Positions 17,599 to 27,087 of a stretch of 64,000 bases of DNA are shown in pieces (positions within the stretch are counted from its first letter, which is position 1; every line of letters starts with the position of its first letter). Origin of the DNA: JAUIAI01 sp045106815 (GTDB taxonomy: Bacteria; Pseudomonadota; Gammaproteobacteria; Burkholderiales; Burkholderiaceae_E); NCBI GenBank assembly GCA_045106815.1, contig JBGCFG010000056.1:74119-138118 (forward strand), in the 5' to 3' direction. The notes under the pieces were generated by a model. The model was given only the letters and a program-made list of their open reading frames with translations, made no database searches and was not told the origin of the DNA. Made by a program: the position numbers and the translations under genes.

Positions 17599-19679
17599 AT
17601 ATCAGTGTGAAGGCAGTACCGGGGCAAACGATGCCTGCCGTTTGCCCCCATGATTGCACCAGTACCTGTGCCCTTGATGTAGAACGCCTGGACGAGAACA
17701 CCATTGGCAAGGTGCGTGGCTCAAGGCGTAATCCCTATACCGCCGGCGTCATTTGCGAGAAGGTTGCTCGGTATGCCGAGCGAATTAACCATCCCGACCG
17801 ATTGCTCACGCCATTGCGCCGCACTGGCGGTAAAGCGAGCGGTCAGTTTGAGCCAATCGGCTGGGATGACGCGCTTGATCTGGTGGCCGAACAGTTCACA
17901 TTGAAAGCTCAACAGCACGGCTCTGAAACCGTCTGGCCCTACTTTTATGCCGGCACGATGGGACTGATTCAACGCGACGGGATTGGGCGGCTGCGCCATG
18001 CCATGCGTTACTCGCGGTATTACTCCACCATCTGTGTCACGCTCGCGGACAACGGATGGATTGCTGGCATCGGAGCCAAGCGTGGCGTTGAATTTCGCGA
18101 GGCCGCAGACCATTCAGATTTGATCGTTATCTGGGGTGGGAATCCGGTCAACACGCAAGTCAATGTCATGAGCCATGCGATGCGCGCTAAGAAACGCGGT
18201 GCGAAGCTGGTAGTGGTTGACCCCTACCTGACTGGTACGGCGCAGCGCGCAGATCTTCATATCAACCCCAAACCCGGGACCGATGGCGCCCTCGCCTGCG
18301 CAATGATGCATGTCTTGTTTGCAGAAAACCTGGTTGATTGGGATTACCTGCGTGCCCACACCGACGCGCCGGACGAACTCGCGGCGCATATCGCGAGTCG
18401 CACGCCCGCCTGGGGCGCGCAAATCACGGGCCTGTCTGAGCAAACCATCATTGAGTTTGCGCGGCTCTTTGGTCATTCAAAAGCGCCCTATATTCGTTGC
18501 CATCATGGTTTCTCGCGGTCGCGAAACGGCGCAGCAAACATGCACGCCGTGACTTGCCTGCCAACAGTGACAGGTGCGTGGCAGCATCGAGGGGGCGGAG
18601 CGCTATATGGCCACGCAGCCGAGTACCCGTTGAACAAGGCCTTGATTGACGGCACGGATGTTGAAGACACCAGCCTGCGCGCGCTCGATCAATCTCGGCT
18701 CGGCCCCATCTTGATGGGCGAGCCAGACGCGCTCCATGGCGGCCCGCCGGTCACCGCAATGCTGATTCAAAATACGAACCCGGCTGTTGTGTGTCCAGAG
18801 CTACATAAGGTTCAAGCCGGTTTCAAGCGTGAGGACTTGTTCGTCTGCGTCCATGAACAGTTCATGACGGAAACCGCAACGCTGGCCGATATCGTTCTGC
18901 CAGCCACCATGTTTCTTGAACATGATGACTTTTATACGGCTTCAGGTCATCCGACCTTTCAGGTGTCTCGCAAGATTGTCGATGCACCTGGTGAATGCCG
19001 GGAAAATCACGTTGTCATTAACGAGCTTGGCAGTCGGCTCGGCGCAAGACACCCCGGCTTTGAGATGAGCGCCTATGAGTTGATGAATGCAACGCTCGCA
19101 CGATCAGGTATGTGGGATGCAGACACCAACGTTAGCAGCGGGGGTCAGGACTTCAGTCTGCCGTTTGAGTCTGCGCACTTTCTCGATGGCTTTGTCTGGC
19201 CAGACAAGAAGTTCAGATTCAAGCCTGATTGGCAGGCCCTGGGTGGACGCTGGAAAGAAATGCCCGAGCTTCCGGACCATTGCGATGTGATTGACAATGC
19301 CACGAGTGACAAACCGTATCGGCTTATTGCAGCGCCCGCCCGTACTTTTCTGAATACAACTTTTACGGAAACCGAAAGCTCACTCAAGCGCGAGCAGCGA
19401 CCCACAGCACTGCTTAATCCAGATGACTTTGAAGCCCTCGCTCTGACTGCGGGTGACAAAGTCACTTTGGGCAATGAACAAGGCGCCATCTCGGCACATG
19501 CCGAACCGGCCGCAGGGCAATTGCAAGGCGTTGTTGTTCTCGAAGGTATTTGGCCGAACCAATATTTCACGGGCGGGCTAGGTGTGAATTTGCTTACCTC
19601 AGCCGACCCGGGCTTTCCGAACGGCGGCGCCGTGTTCCATGACACCGCGATCTGGCTACGTTCGGAAGCCAGCAACTGA
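17595..19679 (+). CDS. Molybdopterin-dependent oxidoreductase
   Basis: This 694-residue member of the DMSO-reductase/BisC superfamily has an N-terminal [4Fe-4S] motif, CPHDCTSTC plus a later Cys in VICEKVARY, followed by the Mo-bis-MGD domains (WGGNPVNTQVNVMSHAMRAK, GGGALYGHAAEYPLNK) and a C-terminal aspartate-decarboxylase-like cofactor-binding domain (NPDDFEALALTAGDKVTLGN). No Tat signal is seen, so it is probably cytoplasmic. The substrate is not evident. It overlaps leuA by four bases (ATGA), so it is likely expressed from the leucine-attenuated transcript, an odd pairing. Confidence 0.85.
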   Translation: MNISVKAVPGQTMPAVCPHDCTSTCALDVERLDENTIGKVRGSRRNPYTAGVICEKVARYAERINHPDRLLTPLRRTGGKASGQFEPIGWDDALDLVAEQFTLKAQQHGSETVWPYFYAGTMGLIQRDGIGRLRHAMRYSRYYSTICVTLADNGWIAGIGAKRGVEFREAADHSDLIVIWGGNPVNTQVNVMSHAMRAKKRGAKLVVVDPYLTGTAQRADLHINPKPGTDGALACAMMHVLFAENLVDWDYLRAHTDAPDELAAHIASRTPAWGAQITGLSEQTIIEFARLFGHSKAPYIRCHHGFSRSRNGAANMHAVTCLPTVTGAWQHRGGGALYGHAAEYPLNKALIDGTDVEDTSLRALDQSRLGPILMGEPDALHGGPPVTAMLIQNTNPAVVCPELHKVQAGFKREDLFVCVHEQFMTETATLADIVLPATMFLEHDDFYTASGHPTFQVSRKIVDAPGECRENHVVINELGSRLGARHPGFEMSAYELMNATLARSGMWDADTNVSSGGQDFSLPFESAHFLDGFVWPDKKFRFKPDWQALGGRWKEMPELPDHCDVIDNATSDKPYRLIAAPARTFLNTTFTETESSLKREQRPTALLNPDDFEALALTAGDKVTLGNEQGAISAHAEPAAGQLQGVVVLEGIWPNQYFTGGLGVNLLTSADPGFPNGGAVFHDTAIWLRSEASN

Positions 19680-19832
19680 TCAGGCAGTTAACCAAAACAC
19701 CTGCTTATGACCCGCTGCTTCCGGCAGGCGGCAGGTCTTGGCATCTGAGCGGTCTGCAAGCGTCTTGTAGAGCCCACACCGTACAACGTACAGTGCTGGG
19801 ACCTCTCTTCGTTGTGGATTCACTTGACTCAA

Positions 19833-20774
19833 ATGACCCGTCACCATCGCGCCAGGCAGCGCCTCATCCGATTCGGCGGGTCAGTAACGGTGGCTTTGGC
19901 GATGGTCTTGCAGGCCACGCTCGTAACGGCTGCGGATTCGACAGCATCAAGTACAGTCCCCCCCACCCCGACGCCGTCAATCTCGAGCGCTGCAACACTC
20001 AGTAGCGCACCAAACAATGCGTTGGTTGAACAGGTCTGGCAAACCACTCGGCTCGACTCGCTGAGTCAGGCGATGGCGAACAATTTGCTCGAAGGAATAC
20101 GCCACCATCCAGACCTTCAGACCCTCAGCCTTGAGCGCAGGGAGAGACTAATTGCGCACTATCAACGCTATACCTCGCCTGGCAGATTTGCTGACGGTTT
20201 GAAGTCGGTGCTGAGAAGTGCCAGCACAGAGCAATTGCTGGCACTATTGCATTTAAGCCAGTCTGAGGTTGCAAGACAGGCGCTAAAGCATGAGTTGTCA
20301 TTCGTTCCAGTATCGCTGGAGATCATGCTCGAATACGCTACGTCGGTTGACAACACACCAGACGGATCTGCGCGGCGCGAATCGATTCGCCGCCTCGACC
20401 GCGCCATCGGCGTGACGGACGTGGCAGTTACCGTCAGCGCCACGACACTTTATGGCGCCGCCATGGCGATGCGCGAACTGAGTGCCCCTGCGACTGCCTC
20501 AGCGCCGGGCGATCTTAATCGACTAGTCAGCGAGTTTATTGAGCAGGCTCGCCCCCGTCAGGCCAGCATGATCGAAATCACCTATCTGTACTTGTATCGG
20601 CATATGAGCGCGAGCGATCTAGCGACCTATGTTGGACTTCAGGAGAACGAGACAGTTCGCGCCGTTCAACGACAATTCGTTCGCTCTTTGGGCGAAGAAA
20701 TGATCGGCATCCAACGCGATGTCCTGACCGATTTGATTCAAGATATGCAGGGTCGCGGCGAGCGACAGGCATAA
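19833..20774 (+). CDS. Secreted helical protein of unknown function
   Basis: The product has 313 residues from the ATG at 19833; the in-frame TTG at 19812 would add seven. The N-terminus is a signal peptide: basic RHHRARQRLIRF, a hydrophobic run (VTVALAMVLQATLV), then TAADS. The mature part is almost entirely helical, rich in Leu/Arg/Ala, with no Cys. Patterns such as FADGLKSVLRSASTEQLLALLHL and YHRHMSASDLATYV-like repeats resemble DUF2059-type periplasmic proteins, but I cannot place it firmly. It stands alone between the molybdoenzyme and a convergent LysR gene. Confidence 0.65.
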   Translation: MTRHHRARQRLIRFGGSVTVALAMVLQATLVTAADSTASSTVPPTPTPSISSAATLSSAPNNALVEQVWQTTRLDSLSQAMANNLLEGIRHHPDLQTLSLERRERLIAHYQRYTSPGRFADGLKSVLRSASTEQLLALLHLSQSEVARQALKHELSFVPVSLEIMLEYATSVDNTPDGSARRESIRRLDRAIGVTDVAVTVSATTLYGAAMAMRELSAPATASAPGDLNRLVSEFIEQARPRQASMIEITYLYLYRHMSASDLATYVGLQENETVRAVQRQFVRSLGEEMIGIQRDVLTDLIQDMQGRGERQA

Positions 20775-20788
20775 GCGAGCACAGCCGA

Positions 20789-21709
20789 TCAAGCGGGTAA
20801 AGCCAGCGCGCCAAGTTGCGCACTGAGTTTCGGCCGGGCGAAATCAAGAAATGCTCTGAGCTTTATGGGCATGAACTCCCGCGCGCTCTGGACAGAGTAA
20901 ACCAGACTGACCGGTAACGGCGGCGGCTCAAAACCTGACAACACCACTTGCAACTCACCCGCCCGGCAAGGCCGTGCAGCCTGATAGGACAGCAAGCGCG
21001 CAAGACCCAGCCCAGCAATCGCGGCGTCGCGCGCAGCCTCAACTGTGCTCACACTGAGCCGGTAATTTGGTGCCACTGTGATGGGTTTGCGGCCGCCATC
21101 AAATCGCCACTCCATTATGCCACTTGCATTGTCAATGCCGATGCAGGGGAATGTCGCTAACTCAGCAGGGCGATCAGGCACGCCTTCTCGTGCGAGGTAG
21201 TCAGGGCTAGCACAGATCGTTTGTCGCACCTGTCCTATCGGAGTGGCGGTGAGGCTGCTATCAGGGAGTTGTCCGATGCGAACTGCCACGTCTACGTGGT
21301 CGTCCATAAGATGAACAACGCGGTCTGCAAGTAATAGTCGCGCATTAATTTGCTCATAGGCCTGCAGAAACTGAGTGAGCACCGGCAATACACATATACG
21401 ACCGAACACGACTGGTGCCGTGATCACCAATTCTCCGCGAGGCTCGCTGAACTCGCCCGCGACGGCCTGCTCTGCCTGCTGCACTTCATCCAGAATTCGG
21501 CGGCAGGCATTCACATAAGCCTGACCACTATCGGTGAGGGTCATGCGCCGCGTGGTTCGGATAAGGAGCCGAGCGCCTAAGTGCTTTTCAAGGTCAGCGA
21601 TCTTACGGCTAACGGTTGCCAACGGTTTGTGCAATTGCCGCGCCGCACCAGACAAGCTACCGGCCTGCGCAACAGAAAGCAGGATGCTCATCGCTTCCAG
21701 CCTATCCAT
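20789..21709 (-). CDS. LysR-family transcriptional regulator
   Basis: This 306-residue regulator starts with a classic LysR helix-turn-helix, MSILLSVAQAGSLSGAARQL and KPLATVSRKIADLEKHLG, then a substrate-binding effector domain. It diverges from the VOC gene at 21832, with the palindrome AGAATATGATTCT in the shared 122-base gap. It probably controls itself and the VOC/flavoprotein genes. Ligand unknown. Confidence 0.9.
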   Translation of the reverse strand: MDRLEAMSILLSVAQAGSLSGAARQLHKPLATVSRKIADLEKHLGARLLIRTTRRMTLTDSGQAYVNACRRILDEVQQAEQAVAGEFSEPRGELVITAPVVFGRICVLPVLTQFLQAYEQINARLLLADRVVHLMDDHVDVAVRIGQLPDSSLTATPIGQVRQTICASPDYLAREGVPDRPAELATFPCIGIDNASGIMEWRFDGGRKPITVAPNYRLSVSTVEAARDAAIAGLGLARLLSYQAARPCRAGELQVVLSGFEPPPLPVSLVYSVQSAREFMPIKLRAFLDFARPKLSAQLGALALPA

Positions 21710-21731
21710 TTTCCTACTCTTCCAAATAATG

Positions 21732-21744
21732 AGAATATGATTCT
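21732..21744. promoter_or_regulatory. Palindrome in the LysR/VOC intergenic region
   Basis: AGAATATGATTCT is a perfect AGAAT-N3-ATTCT inverted repeat, 23 bases before the LysR start and 88 bases before the VOC gene. Position and symmetry fit a LysR binding site. Confidence 0.5.
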
Positions 21745-21831
21745 TGATTTTGGCAGATTACGCTCATTTTTGATAGGAACTAGCCTAGCGTCTACTTCAA
21801 CTCCTATCTCTCAATCTCTAGGGACCTAGAT

Positions 21832-22230
21832 ATGTCTGCCAAAACCAATGGCGCTCACCACATCGGCCTGACTGTCCCAGATTTGGCAGCCACTCGTGAC
21901 TTCTTTATTGAAGCACTGGGCTTTCAACAGGTAGGCGAGAAGCCTGACTACCCAGCTGTTTTTGTGAGCGACGGCACTTTGATGATTACGCTTTGGCGCG
22001 CTACAGACCCGGCAACTGCCGTAAAATTCAACCGTCATACAAACATCGGCCTGCATCATTTATCGCTCAAAGTCGGTTCCGAGCAAGCCTTGCTGGAAAT
22101 CGCTGCCTCGCTGGCGGTGCGTGCAGACGTCACCATTGAATTCACGCCGGAAGCACTGGGTCAATCAGGCTTGAAACATATGATGTGCCATATTCCTGGC
22201 GAGATTCGTCTCGAGCTTATCGGTGCTTGA
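21832..22230 (+). CDS. VOC (glyoxalase-fold) family protein
   Basis: This 132-residue protein has two VOC half-modules. It begins HHIGLTVPDLAATRDFFIEALGFQQVG, and the second half has NIGLHHLSLKVGSEQALLEI; the His of GLTV-HHIG and the Glu near the end (RLELIG) are likely metal ligands. Related proteins are lyases, dioxygenases or resistance proteins, so the substrate is open. It is followed seven bases later by the frameshifted flavoprotein gene and faces a LysR regulator. Confidence 0.82.
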   Translation: MSAKTNGAHHIGLTVPDLAATRDFFIEALGFQQVGEKPDYPAVFVSDGTLMITLWRATDPATAVKFNRHTNIGLHHLSLKVGSEQALLEIAASLAVRADVTIEFTPEALGQSGLKHMMCHIPGEIRLELIGA

Positions 22231-22236
22231 GGCGCG

Positions 22237-23879
22237 ATGAAGTCGGTGCAGCAGAACCACTCAAAAGCCCACTTTCATGAGGGCGAAATTCGCGCTCAGC
22301 GACGGATAGGCGTTGAGTCAAAAGTGGGCACTTTTGCCGACCAGGCGATTCGCTCATACATGTCTGACCAACACCGTGAGTTTTTTGCGAACTTACCGTT
22401 CATCGTCGTTGCCGCCAAAGACCATGACAACCGGTCCTGGGTCAGCCTGCTTTGTGGCGAGCCTGGATTCATTCAGTCGCCAGATGCCGAAACGCTCACG
22501 ATTTGCGCCGCGCTCGGTCCCGACGATGCGCTATCGGAGGCGCTGGAGGCTGACGCCTCGATAGGGCTGCTGGGCATTATGTTGGATGCCAGGCGGCGAA
22601 ATCGGATGAACGGTCAGATTGTTGCAAATGACGACGGCGTGCTGCAGGTTCGGGTCGGACAGTCTTTTGGAAATTGTCCTCAGTACATTTCGACCCGCCA
22701 ATGGCTTACTCAAGCAGATCGCGCCACTGACACGCCCGCTCGCCGCAGCAAATCTCTTGATTCGCGCATGCAACAGATGATTGCCGGCGCTGACACGCTA
22801 TTCCTTGGCACTGGTCACCTGAACTCAACGGTACCTGAAGCCAATGGTATGGACGCCTCACACAGGGGCGGCGTCGCCAGCTTTGTGAGTATCGTCAGCA
22901 AGGAAAGACTAGTGTTGCCTGACTATGCCGGCAACAAAATGTTCAATACGGTTGGCAACCTGCTCTGCGATCCGGGGATTGGCCTACTGTTTATTGACTT
23001 TGACTCAGGCTCAATACTCCAGCTCACCGGCCACGCGACGATCGACTGGGAGTCACCTGTGTTAGCGGATTATCCCGGCGCGCGGCGTCTGATTCATATC
23101 GACATTCAAGCGTGCGTCTTGATCGAAAATGCCCTTCCCATTCGCTGGCAGCCTCCAAGCGGTGGCATGCGCGAGCTTCGACTGCAATCAAAAAAAGCCG
23201 AAAGTGCTGACATCACATCGTTCGTTTTCACGCCGCGCGATGGCGGCCCCTTGACACCATTCATTGCCGGGCAACACTTGCCTATTGAGGTCAGGTTGCG
23301 AAGTAAGCAATCAGTGGCGCGTAGTTACTCCTTGTCAGGTGCGGCGGATCTTGAGTCGTATCGGATCAGCGTTAAACGTCTACCCGAAGGGCTCGTCTCT
23401 AACCATCTGCATGACCATCTGCAACCTGGCGATACGATTCCGGCAGCGCCTCCCGCAGGCGATTTGTACTCACGGATGAAAGCCGCGGCGTTGTCTTGAT
23501 CAGTGCCGGCGCCGGTGTCACGCCGATGATCAGCCTGCTCCACGCCCTCACAGGTCTTAATCGGCCCGTGCTCTTTGTGCAGGGCGCACGCAATAGTGAG
23601 CACCACCCGTTTCTGACAGAAGTCAGCGAGCTTGTTGATCAACACGCACACTTCACGCAACACATTGCTTACAGCCAACCACTGCCCCAAGACCTTACGG
23701 GTCAGCACTTCGACTATCGCGGGCGAGTCACGCCTGATCTGTTGGCCGCCCTGCTTTCGGCTGATGATCTGCAGGCTGACTTTTTTCTTTGCGGCCCGCC
23801 CATGATGCTTGCCGAATTGGGGCCCTGGCTTGCGGATCAAGGCGTGCTTGGCAGCCAGATTCATATTGAGAGCTTTTAG
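22237..23879 (+). pseudogene. Frameshifted FMN-binding / ferredoxin-reductase fusion gene
   Basis: The first frame (22237-23499, 420 residues) has a pyridoxamine-5'-phosphate-oxidase-like FMN domain (residues about 40-250), then an FAD-binding ferredoxin-reductase domain with ARSYSLSG. It stops after an out-of-family tail, SRMKAAALS. The NAD-binding part follows in another frame from before 23496 to 23879 (ISAGAGVTPMISLLHAL, FFLCGPPMMLAELGPWL). Restoring one T in the TTT at 23463-23465 reads GDFVLTDESRGVVLISAGAGVT and joins them. So one base is missing: either a true pseudogene or a homopolymer sequencing error. Unlike many relatives, no 2Fe-2S domain follows. Confidence 0.82.
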
Positions 23880-23908
23880 CGAATGCCAAAGACAACCTGG
23901 ACATATTC

Positions 23909-24862
23909 ATGAACATGCGCTTCTCGGGTTATCGCCCGTCAATGATCACGCCCCAGGCAGACTACAACCGCAGGCGTCGCAAATTGGTAGGTGGGATGCT
24001 CGCTGTCGCAGCGAGCCCGGTCGCCAGCTTGCGATCTGCACACGCAGCCGCGCCGGCTCTGATGACGCAGGCCGATCATGCCAAGCTCAAAAACGTGATA
24101 CCGGCAGTGACTTTGCCAACCGAGCCGCTGTCGCCCTGGCGGGAAACCGTTTCGCATGTGCTTTATCACGAGTTTGGTGAGAAGGCAGCACCGGTGCTGG
24201 AAAAAGCCGGCGCCATGAAGATAGATCCCTGGACCGTGTTGGTAGAAGGCGAGGTAGCCAGGCCCCGGACGTTTGGCCTTGAAGAAATTTTGAAACTGGC
24301 GCCAGTTGAGGAAAGAATCTTCAGGCATCGATGCGTCAGTGGCTGGTACATGGTAGTGCCCTGGAACGGCTACTCGCTGGCAAAACTCCTGAAGCAGGTT
24401 GAGCCGACAGGCCAGGCAAAGTTTGTTGAATTTACCTCGCACTGGGACGACTCGATTATGGGCAACCACTACTACGAGTTTCCTTACATTGAGTCGCTGC
24501 GTCTGGACGAAGCCATGCACCCTTTGACCACCTTAACGGTGGGCACTTACGGGCATGTGCTCCCTAAACAAAACGGTGCACCTGTCCGTATCATCACTCC
24601 CTGGAAGTACGCTCACAAGAGTCCGAAAGCGATTGTTCGTATTCGTCTCACCCGCGAACAACCCAAAGCATTCTTCTTTACCCAGTACCCAGATTTCTAT
24701 GGTTGGTATCGCAACGTTCACCCTGACCTTCGCCAGGGCCGTCAGCAGAACAAGGAAAAGCGCGTCGGCGAGTGGTTTACGCGCCGCGACACACCACTAC
24801 TAAATGGCTATGCAAACCAGGTAGCCAGTCTTTATGGCTCTTCGCTCAATTCGCTGCGCTAA
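23909..24862 (+). CDS. msrP: Protein-methionine-sulfoxide reductase, molybdoprotein subunit MsrP
   Basis: This 317-residue periplasmic enzyme of the YedY/MsrP type has a twin-arginine-like signal (NRRRRKLVGGMLAVAAS) and a sulfite-oxidase-fold domain. The Cys in FRHRCVSGWYMVVPW should bind molybdenum. It repairs methionine sulfoxide in periplasmic proteins, using electrons from MsrQ encoded just downstream. It starts 30 bases after the frameshifted flavoprotein gene. The usual YRFRCVEAW is FRHRCVSGW here, still within family variation. Confidence 0.92.
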   Translation: MNMRFSGYRPSMITPQADYNRRRRKLVGGMLAVAASPVASLRSAHAAAPALMTQADHAKLKNVIPAVTLPTEPLSPWRETVSHVLYHEFGEKAAPVLEKAGAMKIDPWTVLVEGEVARPRTFGLEEILKLAPVEERIFRHRCVSGWYMVVPWNGYSLAKLLKQVEPTGQAKFVEFTSHWDDSIMGNHYYEFPYIESLRLDEAMHPLTTLTVGTYGHVLPKQNGAPVRIITPWKYAHKSPKAIVRIRLTREQPKAFFFTQYPDFYGWYRNVHPDLRQGRQQNKEKRVGEWFTRRDTPLLNGYANQVASLYGSSLNSLR

Positions 24863-24868
24863 CCGCTG

Positions 24869-25465
24869 GTGACCCGCATCACAATACCGCTCAGCTTAGC
24901 CAAAGCCCTGGCGGCAGTGACGGCGGCGGTGCCGGCAATCATCATCATCGCCACCTTGTTCGGCGACGACCCACCGCCTGAGCCAGTTGAATTCCTGCAG
25001 GACGAAACCGGCCTATGGGCGCTGCGGCTGCTACTGGTCACACTCGCCCTGTCGCCGCTGCAAAAACTCACCCGTTGGCGGTTTGCGATTCCCATCCGCC
25101 GACCGATTGGCGTGGCCACGTTCTTTTATGCAAGCGTTCATGCGGCCAGCTTTCTGGTCTTTGATCAGCTATTGGACCCGGCTGCGATACTGACTGAAAC
25201 GCTCGAACGGCCGTCTATTCTGCTTGGCATGACAGCCTGGCTGCTGTTGATTCCGATGGCGCTCAGCTCAAACAGTTTTGCTGTGCGCCGCCTGGGCTTT
25301 GCCCGCTGGAAGGCCCTCCACAGAGCCAGCTACCTTGTCACGGTTCTGGTTTGCCTGCACTTTTTCATGCTGGTCAAGGTCGATCTAAGTTCACCGATTC
25401 TTTACAGTGCACTTGCGCTCGCGTTGTTGCTCTGGCGAATCTGGACACGCAGTCACCTGCGTTAG
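24869..25465 (+). CDS. msrQ: Heme-binding membrane subunit MsrQ
   Basis: This 198-residue membrane protein of the YedZ/MsrQ family has about six transmembrane segments and haem-ligand histidines in FYASVHAASFLVFDQ and WKALHRASYLVTVLVCLHFFM. It passes electrons from the quinone or flavin pool to MsrP. The start is the GTG at 24869, seven bases after msrP stops, so the pair is an operon. Confidence 0.9.
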   Translation: MTRITIPLSLAKALAAVTAAVPAIIIIATLFGDDPPPEPVEFLQDETGLWALRLLLVTLALSPLQKLTRWRFAIPIRRPIGVATFFYASVHAASFLVFDQLLDPAAILTETLERPSILLGMTAWLLLIPMALSSNSFAVRRLGFARWKALHRASYLVTVLVCLHFFMLVKVDLSSPILYSALALALLLWRIWTRSHLR

Positions 25466-25500
25466 ATCGCCCTGCCACCAACCGATAAGCGTGTCCCTCT

Positions 25501-26103
25501 TCAAGCAAGAATCTCTCCTGGTAGCCCAATGACGGTTGCAAACCGATCTCCCAGTGCCGCGAGTGTAGCCTGCTGCAGCATCGGCGCAGAAACCACCTGG
25601 CTACAAGCGCCACCTGGCAGCGCGCGAGTGGCCGTTGCACTCGCCACAACCGTACTCTTGTAGCCAAGATCAAGCGCCGCACGAACAGTTGAACTGACAC
25701 ACATATGCGTCATAAAACCAATCACGATGAGTTGTTGACGACCAATATCACTCAGTCGACTGTGTAAATCCGTGCCAGCAAACGCATTCGGTAAAGACTT
25801 ATCGATAATCAACTCGTCATCTACCGGCTTCACAGCCTCGGCGATCTGACCGCGCTCGTGCGACAAGTCGAACGCGCCACCGGGTGCACCCGCATGGCGT
25901 ATATGAATCACAGGCGAAGCGGCAGCCCTCGCCAGGTTCAGCAAACCAGAGATTTGCTGCAGCGCCGGCTCAACCCCATCGAGCATGAGCCGGCCGGACC
26001 GGTATTCGTTTTGCGCATCGATGACAAGAATGCTGGCATTGCCAAAAGTGGCTGGCTGCTCAGATTTGCCTGCCAGCGACAGTAAGGTGAAGGTTTGAAC
26101 CAT
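25501..26103 (-). CDS. Cysteine hydrolase of the isochorismatase superfamily
   Basis: The product has 200 residues from the ATG at 26103. Upstream in-frame codons to 26400 would add 99 residues overlapping the divergent LysR gene, so I trim them. The catalytic triad typical of amidases is present: Asp in ILVIDAQNEY, Lys in IIDKSLPNAF, and the nucleophile Cys in GFMTHMCVSSTVRAA. It should hydrolyse an amide such as a nicotinamide- or carbamoyl-type substrate, but the substrate is not evident. The divergent LysR gene is the likely regulator. Confidence 0.85.
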   Translation of the reverse strand: MVQTFTLLSLAGKSEQPATFGNASILVIDAQNEYRSGRLMLDGVEPALQQISGLLNLARAAASPVIHIRHAGAPGGAFDLSHERGQIAEAVKPVDDELIIDKSLPNAFAGTDLHSRLSDIGRQQLIVIGFMTHMCVSSTVRAALDLGYKSTVVASATATRALPGGACSQVVSAPMLQQATLAALGDRFATVIGLPGEILA

Positions 26104-26202
26104 GAAGGCCCCTATCTGTGTTTTACGTCGCGACAGTCTAGTGATGCAGCGCACTCGCGAAAATGCATGCCAGCTCAGACTAAACATGCAAAAATGCAGG
26201 CC

Positions 26203-27051
26203 ATGGATTGGCAAGACTTGCAATATCTCCTGAGCGTTTCGCGCCGAGGTAGCCTCGCGGCCGCAGCGCGTGAACTTGGCGTCGATCAAACCACGGTTGG
26301 CCGTCGTGTCCAGTCGCTTGAAAAGGCGCTCGGGAGCAAGCTGTTTAATCGGCTGGATCGGCATTGGGTGCCAACGCCCTCCGGAACACTCGCCTTGCAA
26401 TTGGCTGAGCGCATGGAAACTGACGTGCTTGCAAGTCGGGCCCTAATTACGGGGCAAGACAAGGCCCTGACTGGGCTCGTGCGCCTGACGTCGGTTGGCG
26501 TCGTCATCAACTGTCTGCTCGCTCCCGAGGTTGAACGCTTCGTGCATCAATACCCAGGAATTAGACTCGAGATGCGCGCAACACCGGAGATACTGGATCT
26601 TCGTAAGCTGCAATCTGATGTCGCGATACGCCTTAGCCGCCCCAAGGACCCGAATGCAGTCGCGCGCAGGATCGCGAGTTTGAACTACCAGGTTTTTGCA
26701 GCGAAACGATTTGCCGGTCGAAAACGGACCTTGCCCTGGGTAGCGCTCGACTCCTCGCTCAGCCAAACGCCAGAAGCTAAATGGGTTCAAGCTCAACTTG
26801 GATCCGCGAGACCCGCCGTTCTGGCGAACGACTCACACGCAATAGCAACTATTGCAACGGCAATGCCTTGCAAAGTACTGCTACCGATTGCGATGGCACG
26901 TCAGTTTTCCGATCTCGTCCCACTTGGTAGCTCAAGCCCCGCTCTTACGCGAGACCTATGGTTTGTCTACATGAAAGCCAAGCGCGGCAATGCCAAAATT
27001 GCCGCTGTGGCTGAGTGGATTTCGTCGGTCTGCGAGTCCGCGCAGCTATAG
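26203..27051 (+). CDS. LysR-family transcriptional regulator
   Basis: The product has 282 residues from the ATG at 26203 (MDWQDLQYLLSVSRRGSLA); an ATG at 26194 is possible, and earlier codons look like leader. The LysR helix-turn-helix reads RGSLAAAARELGVDQTTVGR. It diverges from the cysteine-hydrolase gene, 99 bases away, and probably controls it. The effector domain is slightly short at about 190 residues. Confidence 0.85.
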   Translation: MDWQDLQYLLSVSRRGSLAAAARELGVDQTTVGRRVQSLEKALGSKLFNRLDRHWVPTPSGTLALQLAERMETDVLASRALITGQDKALTGLVRLTSVGVVINCLLAPEVERFVHQYPGIRLEMRATPEILDLRKLQSDVAIRLSRPKDPNAVARRIASLNYQVFAAKRFAGRKRTLPWVALDSSLSQTPEAKWVQAQLGSARPAVLANDSHAIATIATAMPCKVLLPIAMARQFSDLVPLGSSSPALTRDLWFVYMKAKRGNAKIAAVAEWISSVCESAQL

Positions 27052-27087
27052 TCAAGCCTGTCGAACACTATCTACATGTGATTAAGC

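Noticed and set aside
26104..26400. N-terminal extension of the cysteine hydrolase
   Set aside because: It would overlap the divergent LysR gene; the fold starts at the ATG at 26103.
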